Of a stretch of DNA of 58,472 bases, positions 7,649-16,741 are shown in pieces. Numbering within the stretch: the first letter of the stretch is position 1; each line of letters opens with the position of its first letter. The position numbers and the translations under genes are program-made. The stretch is taken from the NCBI RefSeq assembly GCF_022348085.1, contig NZ_JAKRFN010000031.1, forward strand, positions 1-58,472. The letters are read 5' to 3'. The notes below the pieces were generated by a model, which saw nothing but the letters and a program-made list of their open reading frames with translations, was not told where the DNA came from and searched no databases. Source of the stretch: Mycobacterium sp. PSTR-4-N. Its GTDB lineage: Bacteria > Actinomycetota > Actinomycetes > Mycobacteriales > Mycobacteriaceae.

Positions 7649-10600
7649 AGTGCCAGCCCTTCGTCGGTGTCGCGGTGAGCCTCCTGATCCGGTTCCTGTT
7701 GGGAGGCAAGGTATTCGGCGGCGCGGGCGCGCTCGGCCATTTTTTGGGCGAAGCGGTACTGCTCGGCGGTGTCGAAACCGGATTCCTCGAGGAGGAACGG
7801 GGTCGGGTTGAGGTGCAGGGACCATCCGGGTTCTCGGCCGGCGGCCCGCATGCGGTGCGCCGCCTCGGCGGCTTTGGCTTTGGCTGCCTCGGATTCGGCT
7901 TCCAGGCGCAGCATCGTGGTCAAGGTGGCGTGTTCTTCCCGGAGCGCGGCCAGTTCGTCGCCGCGGTCGAACGCCTCGACCTCGGTGGCTTGGAGGTCTT
8001 CGATGGCGCCGGCGAGCTGGTCATGGTGGCGCTGCAGCCGCTGGTGATGGTTGGGCAGGTCCTTGTAGAGGTTCTCGATGCGGGTGAGCAGGCCTCGGGC
8101 TTTGGCGTTGCCGTTGTCATCGAGACTGCCCAGGGTTGCGTGCAGGTCCATCACCGTGACGTCGACTTCGGCTGACGGCACGTCGGCTTTGATCCATAGT
8201 TTCGAGTTCATGTGGTCGCGGCGGGCGAGGAGCCCGACACCGTTGATCGAGACGTTCAGGGGGCGGTTCTCGTAACCGGGGGCGTTCTTCATGGCGTGGT
8301 AGGTATTGCGGCAGACGGTGGCCAAAGCTTCGGCGGCTTCCTTGCGCTCCTTGTGTCGGCGACCTTCGACCAGGATGGTCGGGCGGGCCTCGGGGTCGCG
8401 GGTGGTGACGTCTTCGGCCACGGGCGCTAGGGCCTGCAGGTCGGCGGCGACGATGGCGAGTTGGCGTTGGTTGGCGGCGATTTCGCGGTCGCGGCTGGCC
8501 AGCGTCTCGTGGTGGGAGCGTTCCAGTGCGGCGAGGTGGTCGATCTCGTCCTGCAGTTGCACCTGCCGCACGTAGCGCGGGTCGCCGGTGGCGATGGCCT
8601 TGGTTTCGGCGGCGCTGGCGCTGAGGTCTCCCCCACCGACGTCCTCGACTTCATCGACGGCGATGTCGGCGCGTTTCACCTGTTCGATGAACAGGGATTT
8701 GGCCTCGATCTTCTGCCACATCACCGTGTCGTAGCTGCCCTCGACCACATAGTTGAAGATGTGGACCTCGCGGTTCTGGTTGCCCTGTCGGATGATGCGG
8801 CCCTCGCGCTGCTCCAGATCGGCTGGGCGCCAGGGCACATCGACGTGATGCAGGGCGACTGCGCGGGCCTGCACGTTCGTCCCGGTGCCCATCTTCTCCG
8901 TGGATCCGAGGAGCACCGACACCATCCCGCGGTTGCATTCATCGAACAGTCGAAGCTTGTCCTCGGGTTTTTCGGCGTCGTGGATGAACCGGATTTTCTC
9001 GGCCGCCATGCCACGGGCGATCAACTCATCGCGGATGGCGGTGTACATCCCGAAGCTGTCTTTGGGTTTGCCGGCCTTCTTGGTGGGTGTCCCCCGGTCG
9101 CAGAACACGATCTGCAGGGCACCGGGATTGGGCATGTCGTGGCCGTGCTGGGGGTCTTTGTAGATGCGGTCGGCGGTGGCGTTGTGCACCGCCATGATCT
9201 GGTCGGCCACGGCCGCGGTGCGTGAGTACGCCGGGGCGGGTAGGTGCACCATCCGCGGGTCCAGGCTGGCCTCACGACCGTCGTTGCTGATCTTGAGGAT
9301 GTTGTCTCGGGCCATGTTCTTCGGGTCGATGGCGGTGGCTCGATAGCCCAGGTCGGTGATGAAGTCCTTGAGTTCCTGATCGGCCGGGATGTTGATGATG
9401 GTGCGTTTGCCGCCGACCAGCTCCGGTAGCTCGATGTTGGCCTGGTCGAGCACCTGGTCGCGGGTGATGACGTCGGTGAACACCGACGACAGCTTCAACA
9501 GCTCCTGCAGGTTGCAGAACTTGCCGACGCGGGTGACCGGCCTGAGCTGGGTGCCGGTGGCGTTGACTTCGACGGTGTTGACGGTGGAGGTGAACGCTGC
9601 GCCCCAGTCGTTGAGGTGGAACACGCCGGCGTCGTCGAGCAGGTCGGGACGCAGGTAGCGCTGCATCACATACATTTCGCCGAGACTGTTGGCGACCGGG
9701 GTGCCGGTGGCGAAGGTGGCGACCCGCTCGTCGGCCGCGGTGGGCTGGCGGCCGACGGCCAGGGCCTCCTCGCGGCGGCGCTGGCGCAGCATGTCCATTT
9801 TCATCGCCAGGTCGTCGGCACGCTCAGACCCGTTGGGGCAGGCCAATTCCTTGACTGCCGACAGCCTCGTCCTGTTTTTGAACATGTGGGCTTCGTCGAC
9901 GAAAAGGTAGTCCGCGCCGGTCTGCTCGAAACGCAACCCGGTGTCCTTGCTGGCCTGATCGGTGAGGTCGTTGAGTTTGGTTTCGTAGCGCTGCAGCGCT
10001 TTTTCGAGACGCTTGACGCTGGTGGGGGTGGTGTCTTCGGTGGTGGCGCTGAGTGCCTCGCGCAGGATTTCCAGCTCGCGTTCGATGTAGTCGCGTTGTA
10101 CCTCGGGCCCGACCGGGATCGCCTCGAACAGCGACTGCGGCACGATCACCATGTCCCAGTCCGAGGTCGCCGACTGGGCGACGAAGCGACGGCGCCCTTC
10201 GGGGTCGGTTCCCGGTGCGCCGAGCAGGATTTCAGCGCTGGGATACCACCACTTGGCCTCCTTGCCGACCTGCTCGATGATGTGGTTGGGCACCACGATC
10301 CAGGGTTGGCGTGCCAGCCCGAGTCGGCGCAGCTCCATGGCGGCCATGAACATGGTGCCGGATTTTCCTGCGCCGACGACGTGATCGAGCAGCACGTTGG
10401 GTTCGGCGATGATGCGCGCCACCGCATCTCGTTGGTAGGGGTGCGGTTCGAAGCGCTTCGAGAGTCCGGGCAGGGTCAGCGCGGCGCCGGAGTAGCGGGG
10501 TGCCCGCAGGCAGTTGAACCGTTCGTTGTAGACGGTGACCAGTTCGTCGCGGCGGGTCTCGTCGGCGAAGATCCACTTCTGGAACGCCTCGCTGATCTTG

Positions 10601-13374
10601 GCAGCTTTGGCCTGCGCGGCGACCGTCGCGTCGCGGTTGACGCCGGTTCGGCCGGTGCGCTCGGTCTCCTCCGCAGTGTATTTGACGACGATTTCTTTGT
10701 TGTTGCACACCATTTCGAGCAGATCGATGGCGTCGCGGTTGTCGTAGCGGGTTCCCCAGGTTTCGAAGAAGCTGGCATGCGCCCGGTCGTGGTTGGGGCA
10801 TTCGATGGTCCACACACCCTGGATGTGGTCGACGTTGACGCGGGGAATCTTGTGTTCGGAGGGCGCGAAGGTCTCGCGGGCGAACTGGGCGATGTAGCGG
10901 GCGTCGATCCAGGGTGATCCGGGGCGGGCGCTGATCTGGCTGGCTTGGCGGTCGATGGGCTGCACCTTTTGCAGCGCGTCGATGTATTCGTGGTAGCGGG
11001 GATCGGTTTCGGCGGCCTTTTTGGCCTCCCGCAACTGGCGGCGCACGTTGCCCGACAGGGCGGCGGTGGCAGGGATCAGCACGTCGGGGTCGCGCAGCGA
11101 GGGAAATACCAGGCCGCGCAGGTGTTCTCGCGCGGCGTCTGTGTCGGTGCCCAGCAGGGTGGCGATGTGGTCGAGGTCGACGCCGCCGTGCTGGTCGAGG
11201 CTGATGGCCAGTGCTTCCTCGGCGGTTTCGGCGCGGTCGCGGACGGTGGGCGGCCCCAACAGGTCGACGCTGAAGATCGGTGCCTTGCGGACCTCTTTGG
11301 TCTGCTCGTCGTAGGACTCCAGCGCCAGCACCGTGGTCCAGGACGGGTCGTTGCGCAGGGCGGTGACGATGTGCGGGCGCAGCTTGTAGGGGTTGGGGGC
11401 CTCCCAGGCCTCCTGGTCCCACTGCTCGATGAGTTCCTCGGGGAGACGGTCGGCGTCGGGGTTCTTCTTGCGCCACGAATCGATCTTCTTGCCGAGCCTC
11501 TTGTCGTGTTTGTCCTGGGTGATCTCGGCGGGGGTGCTCCACTTGAACCGCTGGATCGGGCCGTGCCGTTTGACGTAGGCGTCGTAGAGGCGGTTGAGCT
11601 GGGCGCGGAGCTGTTCGCGTTCCTGCGGTGGTAGCCCGTTGCGCTGTGATGCCACCACGGCGTTGGCGGCATCCCGCAGCGCCAGCAGTTTGATCGTCTC
11701 GTCCTTGCGGCTCTGGTAGACCTTGGTTTCCACCCACTTGTCGCGGTCCCAGGATTCGAACCGGTCGGCCTCGGCGTTGTAGCGCAGCGTGCCGTAGGCA
11801 GGCAGTTGGCCGGCGGTGGCTTTGGTCAACAGGCCGGGATCGAAGTTGACCTCGCTAACGTCGGTGAGGCTGGCCGGGCTGGCGGTCAGCCCGCGATCCT
11901 GGTCCACCGCGGCATCGACGATGCGGCGCAGGCAGCGGGCCACCTGCTCTGGGACGGCCGAGGGGTCGGTCGTGCGGACGTGCAGGGTGGTGCTGCCGTG
12001 GATGCCGTGCCCGATCATCGGGGTGCCGAGCATGTATTCGGGATGCTCATGGAAGTAGGTGTTGACGGGCAGCGACGACTCGCGCCCATCGTCTGTCACG
12101 AGGTCCATGTCGGCTACGGCCAGCCACCCGTCCTCCCCCACCCCGATCTTGCGGTCGGCCTCACGGCGGCGCAGCACGAGGATGTCGGTGACCACCTCCG
12201 TGCCGGCGACTCGGCGGAACGCGGCGGTGGGCAACCGCACGGCGCCGAGAAGATCGGCGCGGGCGAGGATTTCACGCCGAGCCTTCTCGTCGACGTTGTC
12301 CATGGTGTACCGGCTGGTGAGCACCACGACGTAGCCGCCAGGAGCGGTCAACTCCAGCGATTTGACGATGAAGTGGTTGTGGATGGACAGCCGTTTCGGG
12401 TTGTACGAGGGATCGCGCAGCGCGAAGTCCCCGAACGGCACGTTGCCGATGACGGCGGCGAAGCTGCCGTTGGGCACGTTGGTGGTTTCGAAGCCCTCGG
12501 AACGGATTTGGGCCGACGGATACAGGTGGGCGGCCACCGCGGCGCTGATCGGGTCCTTCTCCACCCCGACCATCTGGGCGTTGTCGGGTGCCAGCCCGAT
12601 GAAGGTGCCCGATCCGCAGCCGGGCTCCAGCACACGGCCACCGCTGAATCCGGCGTGCTGCACGGCTTTCCACATGTGCTCGGCGATCGCCGGGTCGGTG
12701 TAGTGGGCGTTGAGGGTGCTGGCTGAGGCCGCCCGGTACTGCCGCTGCCCCAGCACCTCTTTGAGGTACTCGCGCTGGGACTCGTAGGTGTCCTTGCGGC
12801 TGTCGAAGACGTCGGCGATCGCACCCCAGCCCGACCAGCACGCCAGGGTCTGCTGCTCGGCGGCGGTGGCGGGCCGTGCGTCGCGCTGCAGCCGCGTCAG
12901 GGTGTCGATGACAGCGATGTTGGCCAGCAGCCGGGCCTTGGTGCCCGACGGCACGCGGATATCAGTGCCGGGCTGGAAGTCCACCGCTGGTGGGTGCACC
13001 ACCTCCTCCGACTGCGGCGCCGTGGCCTTGGCCGGGGCCGAGTGCTCGGCAACGTCGGTGCCGACAGCAGCGGCGGCAGTATCACCGTCGACGGCGGGGG
13101 CGGTGGTATCGGGTACTGCGCTCAGGTGCGGTCGGCGTTGGGCTGGCTCGGCCGCGGCGGGGGTATCGGCCGGCGCCGGCGGCACCAGGGTGAGTGCCGG
13201 TCGCTGCGCGGAGTTGAGGGTCAGCGAGTCGACCGCCGGCGACGCCGTCTCCTGGTCTTGTTCGTCGGTGACGTCGCGGTGCGGACGGTGCAACGGGGGC
13301 AGCGGGGCGCCACCGGGGTCGATGACCCGGGGATCGGTGGGCAGGTCGAAGCTGTCCTCGGCGAACAGCGCCAA
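7645..13374 (-). CDS. Giant DNA methylase/SNF2-type helicase (DarB-like)
   Basis: This protein of about 1,909 residues joins a methyltransferase to a superfamily-2 helicase. The SAM-binding motif VLEPGCGSGTF is encoded near 12601-12633, with IGNVPFGDF as catalytic motif IV. The helicase part has Walker A GAGKSGT near 10352-10378, DEAH near 9886-9897, TGTPVANS, and motifs V-VI ending QREGRIIRQGN. A long C-terminal coiled coil follows. The architecture is that of phage P1 DarB and similar conjugative-element proteins that protect incoming DNA from restriction; this role is inferred. The start is uncertain: TTG 13372-13374 is the first usable start after the upstream stop, but the frame stays open to 14064, where a strong ribosome site precedes ATG. 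Confidence 0.88.
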   Translation of the reverse strand: MALFAEDSFDLPTDPRVIDPGGAPLPPLHRPHRDVTDEQDQETASPAVDSLTLNSAQRPALTLVPPAPADTPAAAEPAQRRPHLSAVPDTTAPAVDGDTAAAAVGTDVAEHSAPAKATAPQSEEVVHPPAVDFQPGTDIRVPSGTKARLLANIAVIDTLTRLQRDARPATAAEQQTLACWSGWGAIADVFDSRKDTYESQREYLKEVLGQRQYRAASASTLNAHYTDPAIAEHMWKAVQHAGFSGGRVLEPGCGSGTFIGLAPDNAQMVGVEKDPISAAVAAHLYPSAQIRSEGFETTNVPNGSFAAVIGNVPFGDFALRDPSYNPKRLSIHNHFIVKSLELTAPGGYVVVLTSRYTMDNVDEKARREILARADLLGAVRLPTAAFRRVAGTEVVTDILVLRRREADRKIGVGEDGWLAVADMDLVTDDGRESSLPVNTYFHEHPEYMLGTPMIGHGIHGSTTLHVRTTDPSAVPEQVARCLRRIVDAAVDQDRGLTASPASLTDVSEVNFDPGLLTKATAGQLPAYGTLRYNAEADRFESWDRDKWVETKVYQSRKDETIKLLALRDAANAVVASQRNGLPPQEREQLRAQLNRLYDAYVKRHGPIQRFKWSTPAEITQDKHDKRLGKKIDSWRKKNPDADRLPEELIEQWDQEAWEAPNPYKLRPHIVTALRNDPSWTTVLALESYDEQTKEVRKAPIFSVDLLGPPTVRDRAETAEEALAISLDQHGGVDLDHIATLLGTDTDAAREHLRGLVFPSLRDPDVLIPATAALSGNVRRQLREAKKAAETDPRYHEYIDALQKVQPIDRQASQISARPGSPWIDARYIAQFARETFAPSEHKIPRVNVDHIQGVWTIECPNHDRAHASFFETWGTRYDNRDAIDLLEMVCNNKEIVVKYTAEETERTGRTGVNRDATVAAQAKAAKISEAFQKWIFADETRRDELVTVYNERFNCLRAPRYSGAALTLPGLSKRFEPHPYQRDAVARIIAEPNVLLDHVVGAGKSGTMFMAAMELRRLGLARQPWIVVPNHIIEQVGKEAKWWYPSAEILLGAPGTDPEGRRRFVAQSATSDWDMVIVPQSLFEAIPVGPEVQRDYIERELEILREALSATTEDTTPTSVKRLEKALQRYETKLNDLTDQASKDTGLRFEQTGADYLFVDEAHMFKNRTRLSAVKELACPNGSERADDLAMKMDMLRQRRREEALAVGRQPTAADERVATFATGTPVANSLGEMYVMQRYLRPDLLDDAGVFHLNDWGAAFTSTVNTVEVNATGTQLRPVTRVGKFCNLQELLKLSSVFTDVITRDQVLDQANIELPELVGGKRTIINIPADQELKDFITDLGYRATAIDPKNMARDNILKISNDGREASLDPRMVHLPAPAYSRTAAVADQIMAVHNATADRIYKDPQHGHDMPNPGALQIVFCDRGTPTKKAGKPKDSFGMYTAIRDELIARGMAAEKIRFIHDAEKPEDKLRLFDECNRGMVSVLLGSTEKMGTGTNVQARAVALHHVDVPWRPADLEQREGRIIRQGNQNREVHIFNYVVEGSYDTVMWQKIEAKSLFIEQVKRADIAVDEVEDVGGGDLSASAAETKAIATGDPRYVRQVQLQDEIDHLAALERSHHETLASRDREIAANQRQLAIVAADLQALAPVAEDVTTRDPEARPTILVEGRRHKERKEAAEALATVCRNTYHAMKNAPGYENRPLNVSINGVGLLARRDHMNSKLWIKADVPSAEVDVTVMDLHATLGSLDDNGNAKARGLLTRIENLYKDLPNHHQRLQRHHDQLAGAIEDLQATEVEAFDRGDELAALREEHATLTTMLRLEAESEAAKAKAAEAAHRMRAAGREPGWSLHLNPTPFLLEESGFDTAEQYRFAQKMAERARAAEYLASQQEPDQEAHRDTDEGLAL

Positions 13375-13421
13375 CTGTGGGTCGTCGTGCTCGTCGCGTT
13401 GGCGTGCCTTCGTCTTGCGGG

Positions 13422-14006
13422 TTACTCGACCGGGTACCCGTCGGCCCTCAGCTCCTCCTCCACCTGCGGGGTGAGTCGGGGCACCAGGTGGTGGCGCGGG
13501 CTGGTGGGCACGGGGCGGCCTTCCTCCGCGCGGGTCGCGAGCAGGTAAGCGGCCTTGACCCGAAACATCGCCGAGCGTTGTGGCCACACCGTGTCGACCA
13601 GATCCTCCACGGCCTCGCTGGGTTCGGTCCGGTAGCGGACGTCGCGCCACCGGTCCTCCCAGCTCACCTCGGGCCGGGTCCTGCTGGCCGGCTCCGGTTG
13701 ATCCTCGGCCGGCGTCGGAATCAGCGCGTACAGCTCCTGCCGCACGACCGCCTCCCGGGCGTTCTCCAGCGCTGTCTCGTGCAGGGCGACCGTGGTCTGA
13801 TGATCGGGGTCTTGGCCGGGATGGGCCATCCGCCACCGACTGATGGCGTCCTCCCCCAGGTCGATCGACAACTGGGCGGCCCTGTTGTCCAGCCGCTCGG
13901 TCACCAGGTTGAGGAACGTCTCGGTCTGCTCGCTGGACCAGCCCGTCGGCAGGCCGAGCTGACGGTAGGCGGCCTCGACCGCCTCGCGCATCCATTGGCT
14001 GCTCAC
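13422..14006 (-). CDS. Hypothetical protein preceding the giant helicase, 194 aa
   Basis: I do not recognise this protein, but its composition is natural, unlike the overlapping frame used by the helicase ORF, which is Arg/Gly/Pro-rich here. GTG 14004-14006 (with GGAG ten bases before) is the likely start; ATG 14013-14015 is an alternative. It is soluble and helical, with a notable SWEDRWRDVRYRTEPSEAVE segment at about 115-134. It lies between the regulator and the methylase-helicase in the same direction and may be an accessory subunit. See the separate entry on the ribosome site at 14062-14075, which opens a different frame across this gene. Confidence 0.7.
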   Translation of the reverse strand: MSSQWMREAVEAAYRQLGLPTGWSSEQTETFLNLVTERLDNRAAQLSIDLGEDAISRWRMAHPGQDPDHQTTVALHETALENAREAVVRQELYALIPTPAEDQPEPASRTRPEVSWEDRWRDVRYRTEPSEAVEDLVDTVWPQRSAMFRVKAAYLLATRAEEGRPVPTSPRHHLVPRLTPQVEEELRADGYPVE

Positions 14007-14061
14007 GGGCTTCATTCTCCGATGCATTGATGCTGAACAGATCCGGTTGCTGCTGGTCGCC

Positions 14062-14075
14062 CATAGCAGCCTCCC
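14062..14075 (-). promoter_or_regulatory. Strong ribosome site and ATG opening the helicase frame early
   Basis: On the minus strand GGGAGG (14070-14075) is followed five bases later by ATG (14062-14064). This frame reads MGDQQQPDLFSINASENEA before turning Arg/Gly/Pro-rich. It stays open without a stop to 7645, so it is in frame with the methylase-helicase. The first roughly 22 codons look genuine. The next roughly 200 codons look like shadow of the 194-residue gene. It may mark a leader peptide, a frameshift into that gene, or an annotation trap. Confidence 0.5.
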
Positions 14076-14088
14076 TACGGCCATACCG

Positions 14089-14970
14089 CTAGTCATGGAT
14101 TTCTCCCTTACCTGCGGCATCGCTCTCATCGGAGCTGCCCGAATCTGGATCCAGCACGGCTCGCCGTGCCGGGTCCCCCACTTCTGCTATGGCGACGTTG
14201 ACACGGGCCAAAGTCTCATCGACGTCGGACTGAAGCTGCGCCACGCTCTGGGCTTGGCGGTTGAGTCTGATCTTGACTGCCTTCAGGGTGTCGCGGACCG
14301 CGTTGAGCGGCACCAGCGCGGGATGGGCGACCGCGGCGCCGATACGCACCGGGGCTCCCCCACGCAGCACGGTCAGCGCCGATCCACGTTCCCACATCAG
14401 GAACCGGTCGATGCGGTCCAGTGTCTCGGCGGTTGGGACGTACCCGCGCCGGCCCAGTGTCGCTAGGGTCGAGCGGCCGGGGCCGCCGATCGCGGCGAAC
14501 TTCGACTTCGTCATGTTCAGTTCGCGCAGCCGCCGCTCGATTGCGGTGACCAACGCGTTGTAGTCCCACTGGGCGGGGTCTTCGTTCGGGTTGAACAGGT
14601 TGTCGAGGGTGACCCCGGACTGCGCCTCCTCCTCGGGCAGGCTCGACTTCGGCAGGTGGCTGTACACGCCCTGTTCGCGCGGCACCGGGTCGCCGCCGTG
14701 CAGGACGGCTTTAGCTGACCCGGGTTCCCAAACCAGCAGGTCATCGAGTTTGGTGAGTGTCTGCAAATTCGGGACACGATCCGCGTCGCGCAGGCTGGTC
14801 AGGGTTGAGCGCGATAGGATTCCAAGCTTGGAGGCGCCAAGCAGGCTGAACCCCAGCTCCCGCAGACGTATCTGCATCTGCTGCGACAGCCGTTGGACAT
14901 CGGGTTGCCCGTCGGATTCCGCGTCGGGCTCAACGGCCGCGATGATCGCCTCCTTGGGTCCGCTGCTCAA
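14089..14970 (-). CDS. Regulator with two repeated HTH-like domains, 293 aa
   Basis: Two copies of a roughly 70-residue DNA-binding-type domain occur at about 25-95 and 136-206. Both have the pattern RLRELG/N...S.S/TL..L....VP....L..(I/L)D..L.WE.GSA..VL.GG. This resembles XRE-like or Sigma-region helix-turn-helix repeats seen in actinobacterial plasmid and phage proteins. A helical tail (about 225-265) could mediate dimerisation. The start is TTG 14968-14970, chosen because the first repeat begins before the first in-frame ATG. It is the first gene of the leftward operon and probably regulates it or the neighbouring replication region. Confidence 0.7.
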   Translation of the reverse strand: MSSGPKEAIIAAVEPDAESDGQPDVQRLSQQMQIRLRELGFSLLGASKLGILSRSTLTSLRDADRVPNLQTLTKLDDLLVWEPGSAKAVLHGGDPVPREQGVYSHLPKSSLPEEEAQSGVTLDNLFNPNEDPAQWDYNALVTAIERRLRELNMTKSKFAAIGGPGRSTLATLGRRGYVPTAETLDRIDRFLMWERGSALTVLRGGAPVRIGAAVAHPALVPLNAVRDTLKAVKIRLNRQAQSVAQLQSDVDETLARVNVAIAEVGDPARRAVLDPDSGSSDESDAAGKGEIHD

Positions 14971-15375
14971 CAGGACCGCAAAAGCCCTGATTGGTCCCCG
15001 ATCTTACATGCCTGACACGCATACAGATAGGTCAACATCGCGCAATCGTCAATCGCCTTCTGCAACGAGTTGGTCTACGCCGAATCACGCGCGGGTCGCC
15101 CCCAGACCACTCTGCGCCACAACAGCCCCTCTCACATGCGGTGCAACAGCGGCTGCAACATGGCCTCCGTCCCGGCCATGGGTCACCTCGTATCCGAGCA
15201 GGCTCCCAACCTGGGAAAACGAGCCTAGACGCCCGTGGCGCCCCGAACGCGGGACCGCGCTATGGGAAGTGCCCGCGCCCGGTTCTGGAAGTGCGAGGAG
15301 CCCCGAAGAGCGCCTCGTTTTGGGTTATAACCCCGCGGTTCGGTGGTAGCACCCGCAACATCAGTCACCTCAGCG

Positions 15376-15427
15376 GTATGCAACATGGCATACAACAGGC
15401 GTAACAACATGCCGTGCAACACGGCAT
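15376..15427. repeat. Paired inverted repeats, candidate parS/iteron
   Basis: GTATGC...GCATAC (15376-15393, arms of six around AACATG) and ATGCCGTG-CAA-CACGGCAT (15409-15427, perfect arms of eight) sit 33 bp apart, start to start. Both contain the word TGCAACA, which recurs elsewhere in the interval. Dyads of this size spaced about three helical turns apart suit a ParB-type or replication-initiator binding cluster. Confidence 0.45.
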
Positions 15428-15712
15428 AGCTGACTGGTGCGGCTGGTAGGTGCGCATAGGTGGTGCGGCTATGCGGTCTGTGAGGGGACCGGCCTACGAG
15501 GTGCGCCGCGAAGGCGCAGCACCGACGTGCACCGACGTGGCGCGGCGAATGGGCGCGCCGTTAATGTGCGCCCATATTCACCAGCGAAGTCGTCCGCCAT
15601 TGCCCTGCGCCGTATAGGTGCGGCGAAGTCGTGCGGCGTGTCGCTACGCCGGGGCTGTACGGCGGTGCTGTCTGTGTTATCGTTTGCGGCATTGGGTGGT
15701 GCTATCGCGTGA

Positions 15713-15727
15713 CGGTAAGTGTTACCG
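15713..15727. promoter_or_regulatory. Palindrome CGGTAA-GTG-TTACCG upstream of parA
   Basis: A perfect six-base inverted repeat with a three-base centre lies about 130 bp before the parA start, close downstream of a possible mycobacterial -10 (TATCGT within 15678-15684). Partition operons are commonly self-repressed by ParA or its partner, and this is the best operator candidate seen. Confidence 0.4.
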
Positions 15728-15859
15728 CGCGGTGGGTGACAGGACGTGGCGACACGCTGGACCACGGCGGTAAGCAGATGTTGCATGGCGGCACTGCGCG
15801 GCGACGCGAGTACGGCAGCGGGGCGAGTGGCGGCACAAGCGGATGGAAGGGAAACTCCA

Positions 15860-16741
15860 ATGCAGGTGACAGCAGGGGAGCGGGGGACAGCGCTGGGACG
15901 CATCGGCCTGACGGGGCCTGCCCTGGACACGTTCTGCGAGGACGTGGGCGCCAGCCCGGATTACGTGCTCGACCTGTTCGACCGACTCATCATCACCATC
16001 GCCGCGTGGAAGGGCGGCGTCGGGAAGACCGAGCTGGCCAAGGAGCTGGCATGGCTACTCGACGGGGTGCTGGTGGACCTGGACTGGGATGCCGGCGGCG
16101 CCACGCGTGCGTGGGGGTACCGCCACGAAACCCGCACGAATGCGCCGCTGCTGGACGCCCTGGAGCGGGGCAGGTGTCCTCGCCCCTTGTCCGGTAAGGG
16201 TGTGCGTGCCGACCTGATCCCCTCGCACCCTGATTTCTCGGTCAACCAGCCCGCCAGCCAGGACATGGCGGCCGCGCTGGAGAAATGGTCGGCCGAGCTG
16301 AAACGCCCGCTGGTCATCGACACCCATCCCGGAGGTGTCCCCTCCACGGTGGGTGCTGCCAGCGCTGCTCACGTGGTGGTGGTGCCGGTCAACCTCGAAA
16401 CACGCGCTTTGGCAGCGACCGAGCAGATGGCCAACGAACTGCAGGGCGGGTATCCGCTGCTGTTCGTGCCCAACCGGGTCGAGGCGGCTCCCGAATCCGA
16501 GGTGAGCCGCCTGGAGAAGATCAGCACCACCTACGGAATCGAGGTCGGCCCGCCCGTGCACAGCCATGCATTCCTCAAGCGCCGCAAGTTGTCAGGCGCG
16601 GTGTGCGCACCGGGCAAGTCCGGCCAGATTCCCGCCTCCAACGCGAGGTTCGTCGCGGAGGTCAAAGACGTGGCTCGCGCCGTTTTGACCCATGCGGTGC
16701 GGAACGCGATCGCCCAACACCAGGAGGAGGCGTTGTCGTGA
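15860..16741 (+). CDS. parA: ParA-family partition ATPase
   Basis: This 293-residue Walker-type ATPase would segregate the plasmid. It has a deviant Walker A KGGVGKT (about residues 51-57), Walker A' VDLDWD (about 73-78) and VIDTHPGG as Walker B. The first 40 residues form a short N-terminal helical region and lack the full helix-turn-helix extension of type Ia ParA. ATG 15860 is chosen over an upstream in-frame ATG at 15746 because GGAAGGGA lies about eight bases before it and the upstream codons are Ala/Arg-rich shadow. Its last codon overlaps the start of the partner gene (GTGA). Confidence 0.9.
   Translation: MQVTAGERGTALGRIGLTGPALDTFCEDVGASPDYVLDLFDRLIITIAAWKGGVGKTELAKELAWLLDGVLVDLDWDAGGATRAWGYRHETRTNAPLLDALERGRCPRPLSGKGVRADLIPSHPDFSVNQPASQDMAAALEKWSAELKRPLVIDTHPGGVPSTVGAASAAHVVVVPVNLETRALAATEQMANELQGGYPLLFVPNRVEAAPESEVSRLEKISTTYGIEVGPPVHSHAFLKRRKLSGAVCAPGKSGQIPASNARFVAEVKDVARAVLTHAVRNAIAQHQEEALS

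Larger units (their letters stand above)
14971..15859. other. Non-coding region between regulator and parA (candidate centromere/origin)
   Basis: No convincing gene lies in this 889-bp interval; the open frames have shadow composition. It holds repeated TGCAACA-type words (near 15059, 15141, 15152, 15379 and 15413, and inverted near 15780), two perfect inverted repeats at 15376-15427, a CGGTAA palindrome at 15713-15727, and many short GTGCG/GCGCC words between 15436 and 15650. Such clustering directly upstream of parA is typical of a parS centromere, replication iterons and the par promoter. Function is inferred from position and repeats. Confidence 0.5.

Noticed and set aside
7645..14064. 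A single 2,139-residue methylase-helicase starting at ATG 14064
   Set aside because: Residues about 23-230 are Arg/Gly/Pro-rich and overlap a normal-looking protein in another frame; kept only as a finding about the start.
16285..16737. Upstream extension of the parA partner
   Set aside because: It overlaps parA in another frame with Arg/Gly-rich composition; the GTGA start at 16738 is better.
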